A stretch of 64,000 nt of DNA, from positions 55,002-119,001 of the forward strand of contig JAEUIU010000016.1 in assembly GCA_016795065.1 (NCBI GenBank), in the 5' to 3' direction. A program made the position numbers and the translations under genes. The stretch is from Phycisphaerae bacterium. Its GTDB lineage: Bacteria > Planctomycetota > Phycisphaerae > Phycisphaerales > SM1A02. The notes under the pieces were generated by a model, which saw only the letters and a program-made list of their open reading frames with translations, was not told where the DNA came from and did not search any database. Positions 1-8,088 of this stretch are shown piece by piece. The first letter of the stretch is position 1. Every line of letters begins with the position of its first letter.

Positions 1-1
1 G

Positions 2-289
2 ATGCGTGCGGTCCGCCTGCCCAAAGCCACCTCGAAGCGCGATCGCGGCCTGGCACGGCGCACCGTCCGATACGCACGCGATGAGGATGTCCGCTGGCGG
101 GGCGAGGAGCACCGCATGAAAGTCATCGAGGTGACCTTCACGGCCGACCTCTCTGCTGCCCAAGTCGAGCGAAAGTCGGAATTGTGGGTTCTTCCGGGTC
201 TAGGCATCGTGGCCGAACGCTGGCGCGAGCGACTGGTGATTCTCAAGCTCTTTCCCAAGGAAAGCGGGCAGTTCGCCTATCGGCGCTGA
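2..289 (+). CDS. Hypothetical protein, possibly 5'-truncated by the window edge
   Basis: The frame is open from the window edge and ends in TGA. Third codon positions are strongly G/C, as in the confident genes nearby, so I believe it is coding. The first visible ATG is at base 2, but the true start may lie outside; an internal ATG at 116 would leave only about 57 residues. The product is rich in Arg/Lys and ends 'GQFAYRR'. I recognise no domain, signal peptide or membrane segment. It is followed by a 91-base gap before the glycosyltransferase gene and could be the C-terminal end of a larger protein. Confidence 0.55.
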   Translation: MRAVRLPKATSKRDRGLARRTVRYARDEDVRWRGEEHRMKVIEVTFTADLSAAQVERKSELWVLPGLGIVAERWRERLVILKLFPKESGQFAYRR

Positions 290-380
290 CAGATAGCCTT
301 GCAAGTGAAAGTGGGCTCATGCCGCTTTCGCACTCCCCGACTTGAGCCGGGGCTTCGACGCTGCGTACGCTCTCCGCCAT

Positions 381-1223
381 ATGGCACGCCCGCGCATCCT
401 CCTCGCGATCCCCGTCTACAACGAGGAGAAGTACGTCTCGAAGGTACTCTCCGAGGTGCGCGGCTATGTCGCCCGGCCGTGTCAGGCCGCATGCATGCTG
501 GACAGCGTGCTGGTGGTCGACGACGGATCCACCGACGCGACGCCAATGGAGCTGGCCAAACATCGCGTTGAAGTGATCCGACACGCCGAGAACCGCGGAT
601 ACGGCCGCTCGATGCAGGACATGTTCCGCTGGGCCAGTTTCGACCGGTTTGACTGGCTCATCACGATGGATTGCGATGAGCAGCATGAGCCTGCAGCCCT
701 GCCCTCATTCGTCGAGGCGATCTGCGCCGATGACGCCGATGTCATCTCCGGCTCGCGTTACCTCCGCAACACGCCGCTGGACGACTTGCCGCCCGGCGAC
801 CGCCGCCGCATCAACGCAACCATCACCGACGACCTGCGGACGCGACTCGGGCTCGACCTCACCGACAGCTTCTGCGGCTTCAAGGCCTATCGCGTCTCGG
901 CGTGCGAACGGCTCTCCTTCGACATCGATGGCTATGACTTCCCGATGCAGTTCTGGCCGCAGGCCGTGGCCAACGGGTTGAGAGTGCGGGAAATCCCCGT
1001 GCGGCTCATCTACAACGATCCGAACCGCAGCTTCGGCGGACCGCTCGATGATCCGACGCACCGGCTGCTTACCTATCGCAAGACGATGCACCGGGAGATC
1101 CTCCGCCTGAGGGATCGGCTTCCCGCAACGGCGACGGCGGGCCTTTCGATGCGCGATGCCTGTTGCTGTTGCTCGCGCCACGCTGACGACGAGCGGGAAC
1201 GCGATTGGACCACCTGCGAATGA
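381..1223 (+). CDS. Family 2 glycosyltransferase (GT-A fold)
   Basis: Predicted to transfer a sugar from a nucleotide-activated donor, probably to a lipid or envelope glycan. The N-terminus 'RILLAIPVYNEEKYV' is the typical GT2 opening. It is followed by 'VVDDGSTD', a DxD-like 'MDCDEQHEP' and 'VISGSRY', the arrangement of dolichol-phosphate-mannose-synthase-like enzymes. I chose the ATG at 381 over an upstream TTG (342) because homologous sequence begins immediately after it. There are no membrane helices. The C-terminus carries an odd Cys run (CCCC) that is not part of the usual domain. The stop overlaps the next start (ATGA at 1220-1223), so the two genes are probably translationally coupled. 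Acceptor and donor cannot be inferred. Confidence 0.85.
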   Translation: MARPRILLAIPVYNEEKYVSKVLSEVRGYVARPCQAACMLDSVLVVDDGSTDATPMELAKHRVEVIRHAENRGYGRSMQDMFRWASFDRFDWLITMDCDEQHEPAALPSFVEAICADDADVISGSRYLRNTPLDDLPPGDRRRINATITDDLRTRLGLDLTDSFCGFKAYRVSACERLSFDIDGYDFPMQFWPQAVANGLRVREIPVRLIYNDPNRSFGGPLDDPTHRLLTYRKTMHREILRLRDRLPATATAGLSMRDACCCCSRHADDERERDWTTCE

Positions 1224-2557
1224 GTTACGCCGAGCTTGCTGCCCTCCGCTCGGAGACCCTGGTCGCACCCGCGATCGCGGAACAGATCGCTAGCCTAAAA
1301 CGGGCCCGGGATGCGGCGGGTCGCATCTCGCTCTTCGGCCAGCCCTTGGTCGCGTGGCAACGGACCAGTCGCGCGGCGTTAGGAATTGCCGATGATCGTC
1401 CGGTCGTCATGACAGGGCATCAGGCCGGCATATGGCACGCGGGGATCCTCTCGAAATGGATCGTGGCCGATGAGGTCGCGTGCCAATCGAATGCATCCGT
1501 CGCGGCGATCGTGGTCGATCAGGACACCAACGACGCAAGCCTCATCGCCTATCCCACTCTTCGCGACGGCGTCCTGGGCTCTGCCTCGCTACCGGCCGTG
1601 CCGTCGCGACGCTCTGGGCCGACCGGACGTCAACCGCCCATTCGCGTCGGTCCCGCCGAAGCCGCTCCCATTCCCGAGGTCGCCGATGCCCTCGAACGCA
1701 TCCGCCGGGCCGTGAACGAGTCGTCGGTCATGCCGAACATCGCGTTGCAGATGAGCCTCGCGCAGAGCTCCCTCATGAGCGAACTGTTAGGGCTGGTGTC
1801 AGGACCGATCACCAACGTGCCCGCGACCGCGGTCCTCAAGACGCCGTTCGCGGAGCGGCTGCTTGGCGCGATGCAAGGCGATCCGGAGCAGTGCCGAGCT
1901 GCCTACAACGCGGCCTTGTCCGCAGATCCGGGCGTGGCGCGGGCCCTTCTTCCGGGCGAATTGCCGCTCTGGCGCCTGACCGAGGGCGGACGGGAAACGG
2001 TCTTCGCCTCGGACATGCGCGCTCCCCTTGCCCCGCGGGCACTCCTCATGACGGCGATCGCGAGGCTCGTCCTCTCCGACCTCTTCATCCACGGCACTGG
2101 TGGAGGCCGCTACGAGCGCGTGACCGAGGCATGGATACGCGGATGGCTCGATATCGAACTACCCGCCATGTCGATCGCGACCGCGACGGTGCGCCTACCC
2201 CTTGGCCGGTTCCTCGGAGCGGGCCCGGCAGTGACCATCGCTGAACTTCGCCGCAGGGAGTTCGACCCGGACGGCTCGGAGCGCCAATTAAGCCCCGCGA
2301 TGAGAGAGAAGCTCGACGCCGTTGCGTCAGCACCGCGGCGGTCGACCGAGCGCCGTGAGCGCTACCTCGCCCTGATGCAGCATCGCCAGGCTCGCCGCGC
2401 CGCCCATGCGGCCGAGCTCCAGACCTTGCGCGACGCCGTCGCGCATGGTGCCCGCGAGGCTCGCGCAGCGGAGCTTGCCGCAAGCCGCACGTGGCCATGG
2501 CCATTGCATGAACGAACGGTGCTGGCGGAGCTTCGGGCGAGGCTCACATCCGGGTAA
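1220..2557 (+). CDS. BshC-like protein (putative bacillithiol-type cysteine ligase family)
   Basis: A 445-residue protein with scattered but ordered resemblance to BshC, which adds cysteine to GlcN-malate in bacillithiol synthesis. 'VVMTGHQAGIWHAGILSKW' matches the GGQQAGL...GPL...K segment in position. 'VVDQDTNDAS' stands where BshC has its acidic 'EDHD' segment. 'DLFIHGTGGGRYERVTEAW' parallels 'AFIAGPGEINYWGEL'. The similarity is remote: the characteristic QQ is HQ here, so a related but different reaction is possible. The start overlaps the preceding glycosyltransferase stop, and since bacillithiol begins with a glycosylation (BshA) the pairing is suggestive. However, the upstream enzyme is GT2, whereas BshA is GT4. 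Confidence 0.5.
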   Translation: MSYAELAALRSETLVAPAIAEQIASLKRARDAAGRISLFGQPLVAWQRTSRAALGIADDRPVVMTGHQAGIWHAGILSKWIVADEVACQSNASVAAIVVDQDTNDASLIAYPTLRDGVLGSASLPAVPSRRSGPTGRQPPIRVGPAEAAPIPEVADALERIRRAVNESSVMPNIALQMSLAQSSLMSELLGLVSGPITNVPATAVLKTPFAERLLGAMQGDPEQCRAAYNAALSADPGVARALLPGELPLWRLTEGGRETVFASDMRAPLAPRALLMTAIARLVLSDLFIHGTGGGRYERVTEAWIRGWLDIELPAMSIATATVRLPLGRFLGAGPAVTIAELRRREFDPDGSERQLSPAMREKLDAVASAPRRSTERRERYLALMQHRQARRAAHAAELQTLRDAVAHGAREARAAELAASRTWPWPLHERTVLAELRARLTSG

Positions 2558-2566
2558 CGTCGGTCA

Positions 2567-3589
2567 TCACTCCGGCATGCGCAGCGGATCCGGCCGGTAA
2601 AGTCGATTCCCGTCCAGCGCCCAGACCTTGTCGGTGAAGTCTCCGCCGAGATCGGTCTCTAGCCCGTACTCGCCACGGCGCACTTGGGTGAGGGCCAGCG
2701 CGGTCTTCGCGTCGAGATTGTCGAGGAGGGCAACGAAGATCGCCTCCGGCGTCGCCGGCTGCTTTGGAGCGCCGAACTCAAGCTTGTCGTGGTGGCTCGC
2801 GATGATGTGCTCGAGGACCGTCTGGGCCCGTGGCGGAAGATCCGGACCGCCGGCCGCCTTCACCGCGTTGAACTTGGAGCGGAGGAGGAGCATGCCATCG
2901 ACGACGTGACCGATGAGGTTGCCGCGGAAGGTGTAATTGAAGCCACGCTCCCACTCCAGCTCGATCGTCTTGCCTAGGTCATGGGTGAAGAGGCCCATCA
3001 GGATGAGATCGCGATTGAGCTCGGGATAGAGCGGGAGAATCCGCTCGGCGACCTTGAGCAACTGAAGGGTGTGCTCGAGCAGGCCACCGATGAAGGCGTG
3101 GTGCACGCTCGCTGCCGCCGGCGCGCGGCGGAAGCGGCGCATGAGGTTCTCGTCGGTGATGAAGACCTCGGCGAGCTTCTGCATACCTGGGTGGCGCAGC
3201 GTGCCCATGATGCCGGAAAGCTCTTCGAACATCGCATCAATGTCATGGCGTGTCGTCGGCACGAGCCGCGAGAGTTCCTCTGGCGACGGCTCGGCAGGCT
3301 CGACTGCGTCGATCACGATCTGGATTGCGCTGTTGTAGAGTTCGGTGCGTCCGCGGACTCGGACGAATCCCGCGTTCGAAAGTCGAGCGAAGCCCACCTC
3401 ATCGCAATTCCACATCCGGGCGGGCACCTCGCCGCTGGCGTCGCGGAGGATGCACTTGAGAAAGGACTTCGCTTGGCGGGTGACCCCGAGTTGCGGGTTG
3501 ATGAGGCTGTACACCCCATCGACAACCATCCGATCGGCGAGCGTCTTGATGTCGATTTGGCCGGTGGCGCCGGAAGCTGCTGCAGTCAT
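2567..3589 (-). CDS. HD-domain 3'-5' exoribonuclease, YhaM-like
   Basis: Predicted cytoplasmic RNase or nuclease with an N-terminal OB fold and a C-terminal HD phosphohydrolase domain. The N-terminal third ('DGVYSLINPQLGVTRQAK', then 'LRDASGEVPARMW') looks like the nucleic-acid-binding OB module of YhaM. The second half has 'HHAFIGGLLEHTLQLL' and 'THDLGK', the metal-binding HD pattern, followed by 'HIIASHHD'. Length (340 aa) is close to YhaM (about 315). I start at ATG 3589; an in-frame ATG at 3610 would add seven residues. It lies 37 bases after nnrD on the same strand, so it is probably the last gene of the lysS-nnrD run. Confidence 0.8.
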   Translation of the reverse strand: MTAAASGATGQIDIKTLADRMVVDGVYSLINPQLGVTRQAKSFLKCILRDASGEVPARMWNCDEVGFARLSNAGFVRVRGRTELYNSAIQIVIDAVEPAEPSPEELSRLVPTTRHDIDAMFEELSGIMGTLRHPGMQKLAEVFITDENLMRRFRRAPAAASVHHAFIGGLLEHTLQLLKVAERILPLYPELNRDLILMGLFTHDLGKTIELEWERGFNYTFRGNLIGHVVDGMLLLRSKFNAVKAAGGPDLPPRAQTVLEHIIASHHDKLEFGAPKQPATPEAIFVALLDNLDAKTALALTQVRRGEYGLETDLGGDFTDKVWALDGNRLYRPDPLRMPE

Positions 3590-3626
3590 GGTCGCGAGTG
3601 TACCGACCATCGCGACACAACTGGAA

Positions 3627-4571
3627 TCAGGCGCCCTGTGACGCGCCGGCCTCGCCGCGCATCGCAGCCAAAACGACGGGCAACTCATCGGCGAGGTCGC
3701 CCGGCAACATGCCCGCCTCGCCATGCCGGTCAGCCCATCGGTCAGCGGCACATCCATGGATATGCACCGCGAGCCTCGCCGCGTCGAAGAGCGTGACCCG
3801 CGGCGTCGGCCCCCGCGAGAACTGGGCGACGAGTCCGGCAATGAGGCCCGCAAGCACATCGCCCGAGCCTCCCGTCGCCAGAGCAGCGTTGCCTGAACCG
3901 TTCACCCACGCCCGTAGCCCATCGCTGACCACCGTGCCTGCCCCCTTGAGGACAACGATGCATCCAAGCCGACGGGCCAACTCGCTTGCCGCCTCGACGC
4001 GCCCGGCGGGCTCCAGCGGATCCAGCCGCACTCCCAGTGACTCTGCCAACCGTGCGAACTCACCGGGGTGCGGCGTCATGATCACCGACGCCCGAATGTC
4101 GCGATGACCCTCCGGAAGCGAGGCGAGAGCATTGAGGCCATCGGCGTCGAGAACAACCGGCACCTGATCCTGGGAAAGCAGCCGAACGACGATCTGCTGT
4201 TCGGCCGTCCCGTTGCCGAAGCCCGGGCCCAAGGCGATCACCGACGCCCCACTCATCACCCCATCCAATCGCTCGGCCGCGCCGCTGGCATCCAAGCGCC
4301 CATCTGGCTGAGCAGGAAGCGCCACGCCCGTTGCAGCGGGGCAGAGGGTCAGACCGGCGGGGAGCAACTCTGCATGCATCGCCAGAACGGCGAGCCCCGC
4401 CCCACTTCGCAGTGCCGCCGTTGCGGCCAAGGCCGGCGCCCCGAGCATCGTGCGTTCACCATCGATCCCCAAGTGTCCACCGACCACCACGACAGTCCCG
4501 AACGTTCCCTTGTGACCGAGCGGATCGCGCGGCGGGAGCGGCGGCAGGTCGTGAAGCACCTCCGCGCTCAT
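3627..4571 (-). CDS. nnrD: ADP-dependent NAD(P)H-hydrate dehydratase
   Basis: Repairs damaged nicotinamide cofactors by dehydrating S-NAD(P)HX with ADP as energy source. The 314-residue ribokinase-like protein contains 'HKGTFGTVVVVGG' near the N-terminus, 'VVLDADGLNAL', 'MTPHPGEFARL', 'VVLKGAGTVV' and the nucleotide-binding 'ALATGGSGDVLAG', all hallmarks of the YjeF C-terminal domain. The epimerase (NnrE) half fused in many bacteria is absent, so epimerase activity must come from elsewhere. The start overlaps the stop of the upstream transglutaminase-like gene (ATGA at 4568-4571), indicating coupling. Confidence 0.92.
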   Translation of the reverse strand: MSAEVLHDLPPLPPRDPLGHKGTFGTVVVVGGHLGIDGERTMLGAPALAATAALRSGAGLAVLAMHAELLPAGLTLCPAATGVALPAQPDGRLDASGAAERLDGVMSGASVIALGPGFGNGTAEQQIVVRLLSQDQVPVVLDADGLNALASLPEGHRDIRASVIMTPHPGEFARLAESLGVRLDPLEPAGRVEAASELARRLGCIVVLKGAGTVVSDGLRAWVNGSGNAALATGGSGDVLAGLIAGLVAQFSRGPTPRVTLFDAARLAVHIHGCAADRWADRHGEAGMLPGDLADELPVVLAAMRGEAGASQGA

Positions 4572-6151
4572 CGGGTTGGCGACTCCTGCGGCGCGTTCGT
4601 GGTTTCGGCTGCGGCCGGAGCGGACGGCGAACGCGCGTCGTCGTCGCGCAGGTCAAGAATCGAGAGGTTGCCGATCAGGGAGAGGGTCGATGTCCACATT
4701 GGATCGGTCGCCCCGGCCTCGAGCGCTCCGACCGCCACGCAAAGGTGGGCAGCATGGAAACGAGTCGGCAAGGTTGCGTCGTAGTCCACCCATTCGAGTC
4801 CGCCGCCCCCTTCCATCGGAACCAGGGCCTGCGTCCAGACATGCCAAGCCCAGACGTTCTTCTCGCCCGCGAAACGATCGGCGTAGACCAGTCCCGCCGC
4901 CACTCGGGCTGGAATGCCCGCCTCGCGAAGGAGCGCCGCCAGGAGCACCGCGTGCTCGCTGCAATCCCCACCGCGCGACTTGGCCGCTTCGGCCGCGGAC
5001 GCGAAGGCACTGGCCAGGTTCTTGTTGGGAAGGGCCCGATCGGTGGCCTTGCGAAGGACCTCGGCGCGCTCGCGTGGCGGATAGCTACGGTCCTTCGGCA
5101 GCGCTTTCTCGAGAATCGCCCGCACCGCCGGGTCGCTCCCGTCGATCAGTTGGGAACGGCTGATGAAGGCGGTCGATGTGGCCTCATCGCCGACAGGCGT
5201 GCTCCCGCGATCGGCATCGATCTCGACCTCGAGTTCGTTCGGGCCAACGCGCTTCACGCGCTGACCGCCGACGGATGGGAACTCGGCCAGTTCGTTCTCT
5301 TTGGTCGTGACCCGAAGCCTGAGCTTGGACATCTCCATGACACCGAAGAGGCGCCGCTTGGCTGGCACGAAACTCTTCACCAGGATCTCGGCCCCCGTCT
5401 TCTGGCTCGCCTCAATTGCCCGCTCCTTCGAGGTGAGCCGGGTCTTCAGTTCGCCGATCCCCAGGCTTGCGACGCTCTCCACCAAGACGCCATCCTGGGC
5501 GAAACGCTCGGTGATCTCGATCTTCTGAAGCGAGTCGATCACCGTCCAGATGTTGACCGGGATCATGCGCGGCGTCGGTTCGTGGTCGATGTTGGCGTGG
5601 CCGGTGCCCTTTCGTTTCATCGAATAGGACGGGAGCTCAAGACCCGTTTCCAGATCGATCGACCGATAGTTGATCTCGCGCGCACCGGCGGTCATACGCT
5701 CGAGGACATAGTTCTCGGCTGCCGCGGGCGTTAGCCATCCGTCGTTGGGGAGGACCTTCTCACGTTTTCCCGCGCTGTCGGTGATGGTCACCTTCCAGTT
5801 CTCTCCGTCGCGGGCGAAACGAAAGGTCGTTTCCGCCGGGCTTCCACCCATGTCTTGGCGGATCGAACCCTCGATCGGCTCGCCGCGCTTGCTCTCGATG
5901 AAGACGCTCTGGGTCGAGATGGCCACGCTGGTCTCGCCGCGCGAAAGCCGCATCTGCATCGACCGCGTGGTCCTGATCTGTTGGCCGTCGGTCTCCTCAA
6001 GGGAATGCATCGACCCGCAGGACTGGCCAGCGAGGGTGAGTTCGAACCATCGCTCCTCCGCCACGGTCCAATCGGCGGCGCCCGCGATGCGGACCATGGT
6101 GGCGACCATCAGGAGGACGATCGCCCACGATGAGAGGAAAGATGGTCGCAT
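4568..6151 (-). CDS. Secreted transglutaminase-like (papain-fold) protein
   Basis: A 527-residue exported protein with an N-terminal signal peptide (hydrophobic 'SWAIVLLMVATMV', cleavage probably after 'RIAGAA'). About 330 residues of beta-rich sequence of unknown fold precede a C-terminal transglutaminase-like core. The triad is visible: Cys in '[19 protein letters not shown]', His in 'AWHVWTQ' and Asp in 'WVDYDAT'. Such domains act as cysteine proteases, amidases or crosslinkers outside the membrane; the substrate is unknown. It starts 3 bases after the lysS stop and overlaps nnrD downstream, so it is embedded in a housekeeping transcription unit although its product is extracytoplasmic. 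Confidence 0.82.
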   Translation of the reverse strand: MRPSFLSSWAIVLLMVATMVRIAGAADWTVAEERWFELTLAGQSCGSMHSLEETDGQQIRTTRSMQMRLSRGETSVAISTQSVFIESKRGEPIEGSIRQDMGGSPAETTFRFARDGENWKVTITDSAGKREKVLPNDGWLTPAAAENYVLERMTAGAREINYRSIDLETGLELPSYSMKRKGTGHANIDHEPTPRMIPVNIWTVIDSLQKIEITERFAQDGVLVESVASLGIGELKTRLTSKERAIEASQKTGAEILVKSFVPAKRRLFGVMEMSKLRLRVTTKENELAEFPSVGGQRVKRVGPNELEVEIDADRGSTPVGDEATSTAFISRSQLIDGSDPAVRAILEKALPKDRSYPPRERAEVLRKATDRALPNKNLASAFASAAEAAKSRGGDCSEHAVLLAALLREAGIPARVAAGLVYADRFAGEKNVWAWHVWTQALVPMEGGGGLEWVDYDATLPTRFHAAHLCVAVGALEAGATDPMWTSTLSLIGNLSILDLRDDDARSPSAPAAAETTNAPQESPTR

Positions 6152-6154
6152 CGG

Positions 6155-7792
6155 TCAGGCCTCGGTGTTCTTGAGGAGCGGGAAGAGAATGACGTCGCGG
6201 ATCGAAGGTGAATCGGTGAGAAGCATGACCAGCCGATCGACGCCAAGGCCCATCCCCCCCGCCGGCGGCATGCCGACCTCAAGCGACTCGAGGAAGTCAT
6301 GATCGAGGGTGCGGAAGGTGCTTTCCTCGTCGTCGGCGCCGCGAAGCTGTTCGGTGAACTTCGCACGCTGGATATCGGGGTCGTTCAGCTCGCTGTACGC
6401 CGGCCCGACCTCCATACCGCCGATGAAGAGGTCCCACCGGTCACAAAGCACTGGGTTGCTGCGCGAGGGACGGGTGAGGGGCGAAATCGCGCTCGGATAG
6501 TCCAATACAAAGGTCGGCCGCTCGGGATTGAGGAGCGGTTCGGCGACCTCCTCGAAGACCTCGTTGACGACCAGCCAGTCGTCGAGCTTCGCCTCGTCCT
6601 TCACGTGGATCTCCCGGGCCTTCGCCCGGACCTTCGCCATGTCAGCCATGGGGAAGCCGCAGGCCCGCTCGAAGAGCTCGGCATAGCGGACTCGCTCAAA
6701 GGGCTTGCGATAGTCGATCCGCATCGAGCCAAACGGGATCACCGGGGCGGTCTCGCTGCCGCCGACCTCAAGTCCGGCGGCACTCCGATCGCGCCATTGC
6801 TGGCAGGCCAGCGCGTAGACGAGGCCTTCGACGAGTTCCAGCATCGTCATGTAGTCGCCGAAGGCCTGGTAGGCCTCCATCGCGGTGAACTCGGGATTGT
6901 GGCTCCGGTCGACGCCTTCGTTTCGGAAGTTGCGGTTGATCTCGAAGACCTTCGACATGCCGCCGACGAGCAACCGCTTGAGGTAGAGCTCCGGCGCGAT
7001 GCGCATGAAGAGCGTCATGTCGAGGGCGTTGTGATGCGTCGTAAAGGGTCTCGCCGCGGCGCCGCCGGCGATCGGCTGCATCATCGGCGTCTCGACCTCG
7101 AGATAGCCCTGCGTCTCCATGTAGCGGCGAATGCCGGAGACGATGCGCGACCGCGCCTCGAAGGTGCGGATCACCTCGGGGTTGGAGTACATGTCGACGT
7201 AACGCTTGCGGTAGCGGATCTCAGGATCGGTCAGGCCGTGCCACTTCTCCGGCGGCGGTGCGACTGACTTCGAGTGCATCTCGAGGCGCGAGGCCCAGAC
7301 GCAGATCTCGCCGGTCTTGGTACGCCCGATCGGTCCCTCTGCGACGACGATATCGCCGTAGTCGAGTTGCTTGGCCAGGGTGAACTCGCCTTCGGAGGGC
7401 ATGTTGCCCTTCGAGAGCGTCACCTGAAGGTCGCCGCTGGCATCGCGCAACCGGATGAAGACAAGCTTGCCGATGTCGCGGTGCTGGACGAGGCGGCCAG
7501 CGACCTTCGCCTTCGGTCGGCCATCGATCGTGACCTGGGTCGGATCGGCCTTTCGCTTCGCCTCGGCGGCCTCAAATTCGGCGCTGGCGGTCTCGCTGTG
7601 CAGGGCGCGTGCGGCGGCCAGGCTCATCAGCCCATCCACGCGTTGGCCGTAGGGTTCGATCCCGAGTTCGGCGCGATGCTTGCGGAGCTTCTCCCGACGG
7701 GCTGCAATGAGGTCTGAACCGTCGGAGGGAGGCGCCGAATCGGGCTGCGAAGGGGACGGGGGGACGGTCACTGGGTTCTCCGCGGGCGGCAT
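6155..7792 (-). CDS. lysS: Lysyl-tRNA synthetase, class II
   Basis: Charges tRNA-Lys. Clear elements are the N-terminal helix 'IAARREKLRKHRAELGIEPY', the OB-fold anticodon-binding part ('VAGRLVQHRDIGKLVFIRLR'), class II motif 2 around 'FRNEGVDRSHNPEFTAMEAY' and motif 3 'GMGLGVDRLVMLLT'. The start is uncertain: ATG 7792 gives a short Pro/Ser-rich leader typical in length for the family. ATG 7867 would add 25 residues, and the frame stays open much further upstream through a repeat tract that is probably not translated. No convincing Shine-Dalgarno sequence precedes either ATG. It is the first gene of the lysS, transglutaminase-like, nnrD, YhaM-like series and diverges from pfk. Confidence 0.95.
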   Translation of the reverse strand: MPPAENPVTVPPSPSQPDSAPPSDGSDLIAARREKLRKHRAELGIEPYGQRVDGLMSLAAARALHSETASAEFEAAEAKRKADPTQVTIDGRPKAKVAGRLVQHRDIGKLVFIRLRDASGDLQVTLSKGNMPSEGEFTLAKQLDYGDIVVAEGPIGRTKTGEICVWASRLEMHSKSVAPPPEKWHGLTDPEIRYRKRYVDMYSNPEVIRTFEARSRIVSGIRRYMETQGYLEVETPMMQPIAGGAAARPFTTHHNALDMTLFMRIAPELYLKRLLVGGMSKVFEINRNFRNEGVDRSHNPEFTAMEAYQAFGDYMTMLELVEGLVYALACQQWRDRSAAGLEVGGSETAPVIPFGSMRIDYRKPFERVRYAELFERACGFPMADMAKVRAKAREIHVKDEAKLDDWLVVNEVFEEVAEPLLNPERPTFVLDYPSAISPLTRPSRSNPVLCDRWDLFIGGMEVGPAYSELNDPDIQRAKFTEQLRGADDEESTFRTLDHDFLESLEVGMPPAGGMGLGVDRLVMLLTDSPSIRDVILFPLLKNTEA

Positions 7793-7967
7793 GACAGGTG
7801 TTGGAGGCGGCGGACGAAGCAATACAGAGCCCTGTTGGGTGCTCGCTTCGACGAAAGCTCGCCTCATATAGGAAGACGTTCGGACGACGACGATCGGCGA
7901 TGGTACCCTTTTCGCCTTTGCCCTTTGGGTTCTCAACGCGTTCTTGGCGACGTTCGGGATGGCGTAC

Positions 7968-8026
7968 TTGATCCTGTTCTGGGTCCAGTCCTGGGTCCTG
8001 TCCTGGGTCCTGTTCTGGACGCTGTC
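7968..8026. repeat. 12-bp tandem repeat between lysS and pfk
   Basis: Four consecutive 12-base units follow the pattern CTGGGTCCTGTC (7979-8026; the last unit is CTGGACGCTGTC), preceded by a partial copy (TTGATCCTGTT). They sit in the divergent intergenic region, about 63 bases before the pfk start. If the lysS frame were extended upstream they would encode a TQ(N/D)R-type repeat, but I think this is non-coding. The tract may affect promoter spacing for either gene or simply be a slippage-prone sequence. Confidence 0.7.
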
Positions 8027-8088
8027 CCGGGCCACGCATTGTCCCTGACCCTGAGCGGCGTGATTCGCATTCCTAGGCCTGGATCTCC

